Positions 11,901 to 24,100 of a DNA stretch of 64,000 bases are shown here, one piece after another. A program made the translations under genes and the position numbers. The notes beneath the pieces were generated by a model, which searched no databases, was not told where the DNA came from, and saw only the letters and a list, made by a program, of their open reading frames with translations. Origin of the DNA: Eutreptiella sp. 'Long Island Sound 2002' (lineage: Eukaryota; Euglenozoa; Euglenophyceae; Eutreptiales; Eutreptiaceae); the NCBI GenBank assembly GCA_964036045.1, contig OZ038385.1:60111919-60175918 (forward strand). Reading direction: 5' to 3'. Each line of letters opens with the position of its first letter. The stretch's first letter is position 1.

Positions 11901-14900
11901 CACAGATTGTGCTTTGCATTGTCCGCATTGTACCGCACAGGCCTTTAGGCTCTGTGGATGTGCTCTTGATTATCCCTTGCCAGCTCAGGACCATCCCGCA
12001 CCCAGGGGAGGGGTTGCCGTAAGGGGGGGGGGGTATCAAGGCAAGGTGTGTAGGCAGAGTTATGCATGATTTCTGCTCTGTTAGGTCACCACGCTTTCAT
12101 TGGAATGGGTTTCGAGGAGCGAAGCCATGCCTTTGATTTCAATGTGGCCATTTCTGATTTTAAAAGGTATGTGATTGTTTGCAGAATATCTGCATTGGGT
12201 ATGAAATGGTGCATGGTAAGCATTCTTGCACGTGATATATGATGATGCATGCACGATTCATGTCTGATTCATTCATAATCCACCAAATATGAACATGTGT
12301 GGCAGTATGCAAAAAATCGTGTGCCGCATGTCAGAGTATTTGAAGGCTGTGGGCCCACAAGTGTTGTCCCAAGTACTGGGACAGTCGCCCAAGCATATTC
12401 AGCCGTTTAGACACGGATGTATTTCGCAGACAGTTGCTTGTGCTTGTGGTGTGACGCTTGTTGTGATCCTCTTGTGATGCCCACTCTTTATCACTTTGTT
12501 TGGCATTAGTGTACCTTCCTTGCTAGGATATATTGCTGACATTGTAAGATCTGCAAAGACACACCAACGTGTCGTTGTGAAAGTTCGCAACGACATGCAT
12601 GTGTACCGTTGCAAAAAAAAAAAAAAGCAACAAGATGCATGTTGCGCATTTCGCAATGACCCACTCATGTCCCTACCTTTCATTGGATAGGATTCAAACC
12701 CTCAGCGACGCTCATTTCATTGTTCATGCCCATATTTTGTCTTGTGCGCAATACCATAAGGAGGGCAGTTGTGATATCCGAGGAACAGCGTGACCACCAC
12801 TAAACCTCCATTGTCATGTCATTATCGCATACTTGGAGATGTGTTGTTGCGAATTTCACATGAACATGTGGTCCCTCTCCATCATTGGACCATGTGCCTT
12901 TTACTTGATCTGCTGTCAATTAAGACATTACCTTATCTGGCATTGACCAATGTACGTCATTTCCAATTGGGGTATTCTTCACGGCATGGTTACATGACGA
13001 GGTGTCCACTCTCCATGTATGAGCATTTGTGCAATTTTGCATCAATTTGAGACACGTGCGTTGTAACATCCACATGTGGGACGAGATGTGCATTGCTTTG
13101 ATCACCCAACCACACCCAAGGCTACACATATTTGAGGCCAAGTGTTCCACATTTGGCGTGCAATGCACGTGCGTGCATGTTATATTGTCGCATGTCCGGA
13201 GGCAAGGTTGCAAATTTTCAAAATACACCGTCGCTTGCTTTCTAGAGCTAGCATGGTGCAATGGCACGAGACTACTCGTGCTGCACAAAGTGCGGGAATC
13301 ATCGGAGCTATGAGCCATGTGGGAGTGGATAAAGGATCACGTGACTGCTAGTGGATTGACAATTACAGGCACACATGGTAGAGACTGTTCGCTGCATATT
13401 GTCCTGCAATCTTTGTTTCGGGATATGGTGTATGGAAATGCACCTGGATGTGTCAGAATCTTGTTTCTAGAGGCATTGATTTGCTTGGCCTCTACACGGA
13501 TGCAAATTTTTTTTGCGTACATACACGCTGTCGTGTAGCCCTGCTTGCATGGCAGCCATGGCACTCACAAACCCCAGGTTAGATACATGTAGAAGAGAGC
13601 ATGGAGGCTCTGCTAGGTAGACTAGGCCACCGGCTGCATCTGTACCCCCACAAGATCACTATTGTACCCAAGATTGATCATGGAATTAAATTGAATACTT
13701 TGTGCGTGAACAAACAAGGGATTGCGTAAAATTTGTGCTAAGAAGCAACCGTGCAGATGCGAAACATGTGATGACATAGCAAAAACGTGGGTATGCAGTT
13801 GCTGTTGTTAAAAAGCAGAACCCCATGGGACACAACCCACTCCAAGCAGTCAAGGCTGCACACATCGACAACGGAACGTATCATTGCGGAATTTTGCAAT
13901 GACATATGGAGCGAAGCATGTCCGTGTGAAAAATCGCGATGTGCAATGAAACATGGCTTTGTGAAATTTCACAATCAGGCACCCATAACATGTCCCATGT
14001 TTGGCAATTGCCGCTCCCCTTAAATTGACATGTCCTGTTCCCACACTGAACTTGACATCACTTCCCATCACATCTCTGCCACATAATTGGGGGATCAGAT
14101 GGTTGGCATTGACACCAACACTGCTGACGGCACCACATTTAAGTCCCTGCTTCTGTCATCTTCTAGTCCCACAAATTTTGACAACACTACCTATTGTCAG
14201 GCACCAACTGCAAATCCGTGGCATTGTGAAATTTGGCGAACACTGGAAAAGCTGCTCACTAGAGGACACACATGATCCCCATGCTAAAAGAGGTGGATGC
14301 AACCATGTGGCAAGAAACGTGGCGTCTTTTATCGCACACACAACACAACCGCGGCAATGTGGATTGCGTGAATGATGCCCAGTGATGTGGGGCGGCTTCT
14401 CCTACCACAATCTCTCACACGCGTGCCGGCCCCAAAACGTGCTACTCTATGATGTGTTCCCCGTGACAACAACCCTTCAATTTGTCCCAAACATTACGTC
14501 TTTCCTGTCGAAGAATTCACCTGTGCAATCCCGACCACTGTAATAGTGAATTGATTTTGTGTCATCCTCTTGCATGCGTGTACTTAGTGGCTTTGGTGTC
14601 TCATTTGTCTTGCCACACAGGAAATCTGCCTAGTATATGCAGATAGATTTCGGAATGTTGCGTATAACATAGCGCATCATGCACACATTCCCTGCCTCTA
14701 TTGCACACCGCAAACATTCATGCCGCCGTGAAATTTCGCAACAGTGGGTCTGCGCTTCGTGGCCATATCATGCATCGTCTTGTGTATGGCATTTTTGACC
14801 CATTCTTGGCAAATGAAGCATGAAAAACAAGATGCGTCATTTTGCAACATATCTTGTCATGTATCCCACCACATGTTGCATATGACAAAAGAAAATTTGC

Positions 14901-15079
14901 GCAATTTGTCATGATGCCAAACAACAGAGTTCTTGCTACTCATCCCCCCTATACGCTTGCTCAGAGTTGAAATGGCGCTTGGGTCTGTAGTCAGGCACAA
15001 GCAAGGCAATGGCACAATACCATCCAATTTTGGACAAGGATGATTCGGTCCTTGTCATTGTTGTCCTATGCAAAATGTT

Positions 15080-15144
<65 letters not shown>

Positions 15145-18100
15145 CCCATTCTCGGGAAGGCCACGGTAAAAGTAGCATGCGGCGCATGCGGGGCACAAAT
15201 ACTCTCCCAGATGATCGGCCGTGCAGCAATATTATCAAAGATATTGGGGCAGTAGCTAAAGGGGATGCACTAGCATTTGCAGGATCACACGGGTTTTGGT
15301 GAACACACTACGGCGCTACGACAAAAAGGTAGGATGTTCATGAATATTACCTTAGAACGTGCCCTCCTCTTTGCTATCATCACCACCGAGACCAAAGCTT
15401 CCGCCGGGTCTTCATCTCTAGTCTCCTCTTCCTCCTCCAACACCCTCAAGCAATCACCATTGATGTTTGTTTGGACCTTTTTGTCATACTACCCACACCC
15501 CAAGAGGTACGGGACACATGGAACTGGACCACTGCATTGGATGATGTTGTCGTGCTTGTCAACAATCGGAGGCCATGATACATAACATACTTCACCTGGT
15601 GTGTAGTTTAGTGTAGGGGTGCAAGGAATTTCTGCATTTTGTCCCAAGCACATCAAGTTTGGCAATGGCCTCATTTCAAATTTAGTGTCCGGTTTCTGCG
15701 AGGTTTCTCACATTGCCCATTTAGAGGGGGCACGTGACGCGGCACATGTGCGGCGTAGATTTTTAGCTGTGTCGCCTGACCACACAATTGTAGATTAACT
15801 CGTGGCTGAGCCGGATAAGCTATAATTCCCCTCTACTACTTGGACAAGGGCGGGAAAATTTGACAATCCGAGGGACACCCCAAACTATGGTGGTGGTTGT
15901 TCCCAAGGGGCCATCTTATGTATTTTTACCCCGGGAGGTGCTGGATAGGGCAAGACAGGGGGGGCTTTACACAGGTCTTGTACCCAAGGGTAAACTGTTC
16001 TTCGGGGGAGTTCCGAACATGTGGAGGAACCTTTTGATGTGGTTACCAAGCAATCCGAGACACATGTGAAGCTGACACCACAATGGTCCCTTGTGCGGCA
16101 AACCAAGCAGCACCAAGACATCCCCAAACACGAGCACTTCCCTCAAGGCTGGAGAAGCTGCTGGCACCTCAATTGGCCCAGACTGCATAGCTTTTGACAT
16201 GCCGCAGGCTGGCATTACAAGGAACTCACAGAGGACAAGAATCTAGAGGTTGGCCAAACAAGACCCATGGCATAAAACAAGGTTGACACATTTTACGAGC
16301 ACCACCAGTTCACCAAAAACTGCTGGGAGCATGTCAATTCCACATCGTAGCATCAAGTATGTCAACATCTTGTGACAGCCGTGGGAGAGATTTGTGATAA
16401 CCACGAAGGAATGAACCATAGATGCATGAGCCATGGATGCACATGGTTGGGAACAAAGTTATGAAGACACTTTGTTGTCGTGTGTTAGTGCATGTAGAGA
16501 AACGTGTTTGTCTCATGATGATCTACATCCTAGCCATGCCTACCTTTGTATGTTGCCAGCCTCCACACGTGTGTCTGTTCGTGAGTTTCTTACTAGCCTC
16601 CCTAAGGGCGCACAACATGCTGGCCCAGAACGATTCGTAGGGCAATGGTATCTTTTTATGGGAATTGCAACATCACCCAGACATTGTGTCCAAGGCATCA
16701 CAACACATGGTCCCTGAGGCAGGACAGGTTGCAAAGATGGGTCGCTTGGGAAACAATTGCACCCTATTGCCAACATGGGTCGCAATCTAGGTGAAGTGGC
16801 GGTGCCGGCGATTGTTAGGATTGTAGAGCGAAGAGACCATGTACCAGCTATTTGGCCATTTCAAGTGTCGTGGGGGCTTTCATCTGGGCGAATTTCAGAA
16901 GTTGCGGCCTCTACTTGGCATATAGGATTGACTATTGCTTGATCCAAAGGACCGAGGAAGGAGTACAACAGCGTGAAGAGTCGCATAACGTTTTTGTGAC
17001 ATTTTGCACGTCCTGGGAATTCATTTGTTTTGTAGTAGGCTTTTTCCTTATCTATTCATGTGCGCCACCATCCGCAGAAGGCTTTTTCCCTATCTATTCA
17101 TGTGTGCCACCATCCGCAGTAGGTATTCCCCCCATCTATCCATGCGTGCCACCATCCGCAATAATACTTTTTCTTTATCTTTTCACGTGTGCCACCATCC
17201 GTAGTAGGCTTTTACCTTATCTATTCCTGTGTGCCAACATCCGCAGTGATGCTTTTTCCTATCTACTCATGTGTGTCACCATCCAGAATAGGCTGTTTCC
17301 CTATCTATGCATATGTGCCACCATCCGCGGTAGGCTTTTCCCCTGTCTATTCATGTGTGCCACCATCCGCAGTAGGCTTTTTCTTTATCTTTGCATGTGC
17401 GCCACCATGTGCAATAAGGATTTTTCCTATCTATTCATGTGTGCCACCATCCGCAGTAGGTCTTTCCTTTATATTTTCATGCGTGCCACCATCCGCAGTA
17501 GGCTTTTTCCTAGCTATTCATGTTTGCCACCATTTGCAGTAGGTGTTTTCTTTATCTTTTCATGTGTGCCACCATCCGCAGTAGGGTTTTCCCTATCTAT
17601 TCATGCCCGCCACCATCTGCAGTATGTTTTTTCCTATCTCTTCATGTGTGCCACCATCCGCAGTAGGTCTTTTCGCCATCTGTTCATGTGTGCCACCATT
17701 GGTAGTAGGCTTTTCCCCTATCCATTCATGTGTGCCACCGTTTGCAGTAGGGTTTTCCCTTATCTATTCATGTGTGCCACCATCCGCAGTAGGGCCTTTT
17801 CCCCATCTATTCATGTGTGCCAACATTTGCAATAGGCTTTTTCCCTATCTATTCATGTGTGCCACCATCCACAGTAAGCTTTTCCCCTATCTATTCATGT
17901 GTGCCACCGTCCGCAGTAGGCTTTTTCCTTATCCATTCATGCCCGCCACCATCCGCAGTAGGTTTTTCCTTATCTATTCATGTGTGGCACCATCCGTAGT
18001 AGGTGTTTTCTTTATCTTTTCATGTGTGCCACCGTCCGCAATGGGCTTTTTCCTTATCTATTCGTGCTTGCCACCATCTGCGGTATGTTTTTCCTATCTA

Positions 18101-21100
18101 TTCATGTGTGCCACCATCCGTAGTAGGTCTTTTCGCCATCTGTTCATGTGTGCCACCATTTGTAGTAGGCTTTCCCCCTATCCATTCATGTGTGCCACCA
18201 TTTGCAGTAGGCTTTTCCCCTATCTATTCATGTGTGCCACCATCCGCAGTAGGGACTTTTCCCCATCTATTCATGTGTGCCAACATTTGCAGTAGGCTTT
18301 TCCCCTATCTATTCATGTGTGCCACCATCCGCAGTAGGGCCTTTTCCCCATCTATTCATGTGTGCCAACATTTGCAGTAGGCTGTTCCCCTATCTATTCA
18401 TGTGTGTCACCATCCGCAGTAGGCTTTTTTCTTATCTATCCATGTGTGCCACCATCCGTAGTAGGCTTTCTCCCCATCTATCCATTTGTGCCACCATCTG
18501 CAGTAAGCTTTTTCCTATCTATTCATGTGTGCCACCATCCGTAGTAGGTCTTTTCGCCATCTGTTCATGTGTGCCACCATTTGTAGTAGGCTTTCCCCCT
18601 ATCCATTCATGTGTGCCACCATTTGCAGTAAGCTTTTCCCCTATCTATTCATGTGTGCCACCATCCGCAGTAGGGACTTTTCCCCATCTATTCATGTGTG
18701 CCAACATTTGCAGTAGGCCTTTCCCCTATCTATTCATGTGTGCCACCATCCGCAGTAGGGCCTTTTCCCCATCTATTCATGTGTGCCAACATTTGCAGTA
18801 GGCTGTTCCCCTATCTATTCATGTGTGTCACCACCGCAGTAGGCTTTTTCCTTATCTATCCATGTGTGCCACCATCCGTAGTAGGCTTTCTCCCCATCTA
18901 TCCATCTGTGCCACCATCTGCAGTAAGCTTTTTCCTATCTATTCATGTGTGTCACCATCCGCAGTAAGCTCTTTCTTTATCTTTTCATGTGTGCCACCAT
19001 CCGTAGTAGCCTTTTTCTTTATCTAATCCTGTGTGCCACCATCCGCAATAACACTTTCCGCCTACCTAGTCATGTGGGCTGCCATCCACAGTAATGCTTT
19101 TTCCTATCTATTCATGTGGGCCACCATCTGGAATAGGCTGTTTCCCTATCTATGCATTCGTGCCACCATCCGCAGTAGGCTTTTTCCCTATCTATTCATG
19201 TGTGCCACCATCTGTAGTAAGCTTTTTCCGTATCTATGCATATGTGCCACCATTTACGGTCGTCTTTTCCCCTGTCTATTCATGTGTGTCACCATCTGCA
19301 GTAGGTATTTACTTTGTCTTTGCATGTGCGCCACCATCTGCAAAAAGGCTTTTTCCTATCCATTCATGTGTCCCGCAGTAAGGCTTTTTATCCTATCTAT
19401 TCATGTCTTAGGCGTCACAAGTTGCCCACGCTCTAGGACCCCGTATACGCGCGATTTGACAATATTCTACATTTCTACTTTGAGTATGTTATTTGACGCA
19501 TGTGACTCAAGTTGTTGGCAGAGCTGTGTGACACCCGTTGAAATACGTGTTGATGTGTTAGCCTTGTGTATCCCCGTCTTCTAGTGTGTTGTATTTGACG
19601 TTTTTCTGAAGCTGGCCGAAATTTCGGCCAGGTTTTGGGTAACATTGCAAACAACTATGTGTATATGCAGTTTTTGACCCTTCTGGCCGAAATTTCGGCC
19701 AGCTTTTTGGTTTCCTAGTGAATAGGCATAGTTATTTTCATTTTTCTTAGGGCTGGCCGAAATTTCGGCCAGCTTTTTGGTCTGTTCACTATTCAAGCAC
19801 TTATATTCTGGTTTTTGGGCGGTCTGGCCGAAATCTCGACCAGCTTTTCCTATTTTTGAACATTTAAGCAATTATTTTCCTTTTGAACACACCTCGCCGA
19901 AATTTCGGCCAGCTTGCAATTGTCGTTGTTCATGAGTATTACACCATACACTCCTACATAACTGTTTTCTTGTCTCAGCATTAATGTCTTCTGCTATTAC
20001 TGTCAATGTTGTACATGCTGCAGTTACTGGTGCGTTTGCTACTACAGCCAACGGGCTGTTGCGAAATGCATTACGTGGTGGGACTCTGCAAAAGCTTTTG
20101 CAATTCTGCCTCTTGTTGCGGAAGAATCGCAGGAGCCGGCACTCCCTGACACAGTTGAAGGCTGCCGCCACTGAGAAGAAGCCCCCACGATGGTACATGA
20201 CATTTTGATCACAACTCCATGCCCTATACTGCCTGCTGCGTCGTATGGCCCTCCCATACTCTAACTGTGGGTCTGGTTACAACTGGGGTATTATGTCCTG
20301 CCGCCAACGCCGTAAGGTAGGAGTCCTTGGTCAGTGTAACACTAAGCAGGACTCCATTCACCATCGTGCTGGACTAGCAGCACACAACTTGTGGAACACC
20401 ATGCACCGTAGGCAAGTTTGTATATGGTTTGATAACCTGAGGCGTTACAGGTCGGGAGCTGATCCCCATTCACCCGACTTAACCCTAAACTGTACAGCTG
20501 TTGCTGTTTTGCACACTACTGCCCTACCTGCATACCGGGGTCTGCCGGAGCTGGCCGAAATTGAGGCCAGGGTACCAAAGGTTGCCGATGACATCTTTCG
20601 CTCACATAGAGCATTGTTTGATCGTATTGATGTTGCCAACCAAGGTATTCAGAGAGTTTGGGTTCGTGCTCCTTTGGATATTGCCAGAAAAAATGTTCGT
20701 TCCCTCAACCGGAGACCCTTTTTCCTGTCTGAGCTCCGCCCCGGCACACACAAAGAGCTTTTGCAACTCGTGGTTGATTTGTCATGTGTGGAACACCGCA
20801 CCAGACACTGTGTTCCGCTGCTTGTGGACATGAAAATACACTTTGCCCTACTTAAGCTGTGTTATGGTGCTGCTTATGTTCCCTGGAATGTACCACAATT
20901 ACTGTTGGGTTTTCCTTTGGTGTACGGAGTATGGCATAGCTATAAGTATTTTTGAATCGATCTACAGGGCGTTCCTGCCGTTCATTAGTTTTTGGAGCAG
21001 GGGAACAGCCTTCAGGTTGGGTCTATCCTCCCTCGCAAGGTCAAGGTCATCCATATCGAGAAGACGTTGCTTGGACTCATGCTAGCCACATCGTCCAATA

Positions 21101-24100
21101 GAGGCAGACCAGATGAGCGCGTCACTTCCCTGCTCAATAGCCAGCGGGACTTGACACCCATTCAGCGCAATGGTTTGCGTATGTTATTAGCCCTTAAGGC
21201 TTTGCTGTACACATACTGTCCAGCTGCTTTCAGCATTGGGACTTTGGTTCGTGAGTGCAACTGGGAGGGACGGGGGGCAGGTTCCGGTATTGTAGCTAAG
21301 CAGGCACTTGAGATGTCCCTGCTGCTCATGCTGAACATCGTAAAGCCCGAGGAACAGTTAACCATGGAGTATGTGAAAACCACCGCTGTTGCTCTTTTGT
21401 TTTGGAGTCAGTGGCATTCCGCCTCCCTAGGGTGTATCCACTCTGAGGAGCTGGGTGAGGCACTTTTGAGTTGGTTCTCAGCCCACTGTCGCCGCAACAC
21501 TGCCTGTACTAGTGTCCAACAGTCGTCTGATTTATTTCTAACACTTCCCCCTGTCCAACCGGGAGAGAAAGTTTTGCGCGGTGTGCTGACTGAGAGATCC
21601 GTGGCAATGTTCTCTGCCAATCTTAAACAATTCATCTTGACAACCCATACACAGAGCCTGCCCATTTGTGTTCCCGTTCCGGACTATAAAGTTGAGGTGA
21701 GAAGACTGGATGCAGTTGAGGATTTGACGTTCCCCGGTACCATGTCTAGGACACGAATCACCACAGACCGTTTAAAAGTGGTTCTGTTGCATGCAATGCA
21801 AAATCTGGTTGCGCGTACCAGGGTTCCTGAGGGTGTTGACGATTTTTTATAGACAAATGCACCTGCCCCTACTGCTGCCGAGCAAGGGGTGTTGCGTACT
21901 GCACATGCTTCTATCCGCGCTGCCAACCGTGCACCGCCTGCTGCTCCTGCTGCTGCTCCTGGTGGAATTGCCTTGCCCCCAAAGCCACCCCCGAAGCCCC
22001 GAGCCAGAGGCCCCCCAGTACCCCCCCGCCCCCCCCCCCCCCGCCCAGTACCCCCCCCCGCCCCTGATGATTCCATTGCTGTCGACTCTTGTGATAGTGA
22101 CCAGGATATTGATTGTGATGCAGACAGCGTTGTCTCCTTTGAAGCCCTAGATGAGGCGGAACACATCGGTGTGGATACCCAGGACTGGGACTGATTTCTG
22201 TTTGCAGCTGTGTTTGTCACTGTGGTATGGGTTCTGCCACGCATTGCCAGTGATTTTGGTGTGTCTATTTGCTGTTTCATGTTTTTGTGGGCGAAATTTC
22301 AGCCAGACTTGTTGTTTTGTCATATGGTCACCCCCAGAACACAAATGACATAAGGTTTTGGCCGAAATTTCGGCCAGCCTCTCAGAATGGTATTTGTACA
22401 CAGTGGTTTGACATGCAGAGCAGCGCTGGCCGAAATTTCGGCCAGGTTATCCGATTTTCCTGCCAAGCAGTCCGTTTTGGTCCTTTTTTGGTTGATCTGT
22501 GCTTGTTATTTGCTATCTGGGAACTCTCCCCTTCATGAAATGTTGCCCTGTAGCCCTTTATTTTATGACTGAGCCTGGAGGGGTATCACAGGACATGGCT
22601 GTTTCGCCAGATGGTGAGCCTGCAGCAGACAATGGGCAATCTCAAGTGCAATCCCAGTCTCAAGAGGACCAGGCGAGCACACAGGGACTTCAAAAGAAGC
22701 CTAAGGCCGCACCAAAGAAAAATTCATCATGCTCCATCAAGTTATCCGACTGGGTTACGTCAACGACGAAAATAAAGGTTCGGTGGGATCAGATTATTAT
22801 CGACCACGACCGAAAATTTGGGCAGGTCCGTAGGATTTCGGATGATCGCGTGCAACGCCGCTACGACGATCTGAAGGCAGCCCCACCTGTGGATTACATC
22901 CAGGATCTTCTTTTTTATAAAGTCACTCGTATGTGTGTTATGGTATTCTTCTCGATAGTACCGTTTTCGCGTCTGAATTTTCGACCCTGCTGTTACGAAT
23001 ATTCCTGTTGCACAGCCACTCGCTGGGTTCTGTTGGGGGGTCAGCATGTTTACACTGCTGCCCAAAAACACAAGACCGAATTTGAGATGAAAAATATGGA
23101 GACTCCGGATTGGACCCTGGTATTTGGAGGTTATGAAGTCAAACAGGACTGCCCGCTGCGGACTAGGCGCCGGCTTGCAGGCTTACATCAAATCCAGACC
23201 ACTGCTGGCTCAGCATCCACCACATCGGAGCGAATGTCCCTACTCCTGGAGGCTTGAGGATGCGGATGCCAATGAGTACACCCTGTACCATCACATTACT
23301 GTTATGCTTGAAGAGTGTGGTGTTACTGCCGAGGAAGGCACTGTGGTGTGTTTCGTTTATTAATTTGGTTTTGTCGATCGACCTGGCCGAAATTTCGGCC
23401 AGCTTTTGTGTTCCACATGTTCTCCTGTGCAGAGTCTTGTTGCCAAACGGTGGGGTGGCGTTGGGCGTTTGGTGAAATTTGTGGGTCTTGCTTCCGTAGA
23501 CGCCATGGCAGCCATGGAAAAGCGTGGACTACATCCCGCACTGGGTACGTTCAAGGAAGTGGAAGGCATCACGCCTGACCGACTTCGCGACATCGTAGGT
23601 TACATGGATGGGACAAAAAGTACCCTACCTGGTCTCCAAAAAATTATAAAAGATGTTAAAAAGGCCCAGATGTGGTCCTGGCACATTCTTCATCTTGAGG
23701 CGGTTACCAATGGGCTTGTGAACAACACCAGAGGTATGTTTTGGTCACACAGGGGTTTGTATTCGAATAAATCGACCGACCTGGCCGAAATTTCGGCCAG
23801 CTTGTGTGTCGTTCAATTAATGCACAATAGGAGCCCACCCTGTGACACCACCTGTCTGCAGCTACACTTGGTACTATCGAGATGGCCAAAAGGCAGTGCG
23901 CTATTGCATCACACCTGAAAGTAGCCTATGGCAGTTGGACGTGGACTGAAGAAAACCCCTGGCCCCCGTGGTCAGCAGTAATTAAGGCCCCTCTTTGGAA
24001 GGAACCCAAATATGAGGGGTTGCGGGGATTGTTGCAGAAGCCTGTTGCTAAGCCTGTTTGTGAAAAATCTGATACTGGTCTGGTCAGTATCCAGTGTGCT

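Noticed and set aside
16852-19584. Long ORFs (up to 327 codons) of repeating SYLFMCATIRSR-type peptides
   Set aside because: They are translations of a non-coding 43-bp minisatellite that happens to lack stops. All forward frames show the same effect, and the period is not a multiple of three.
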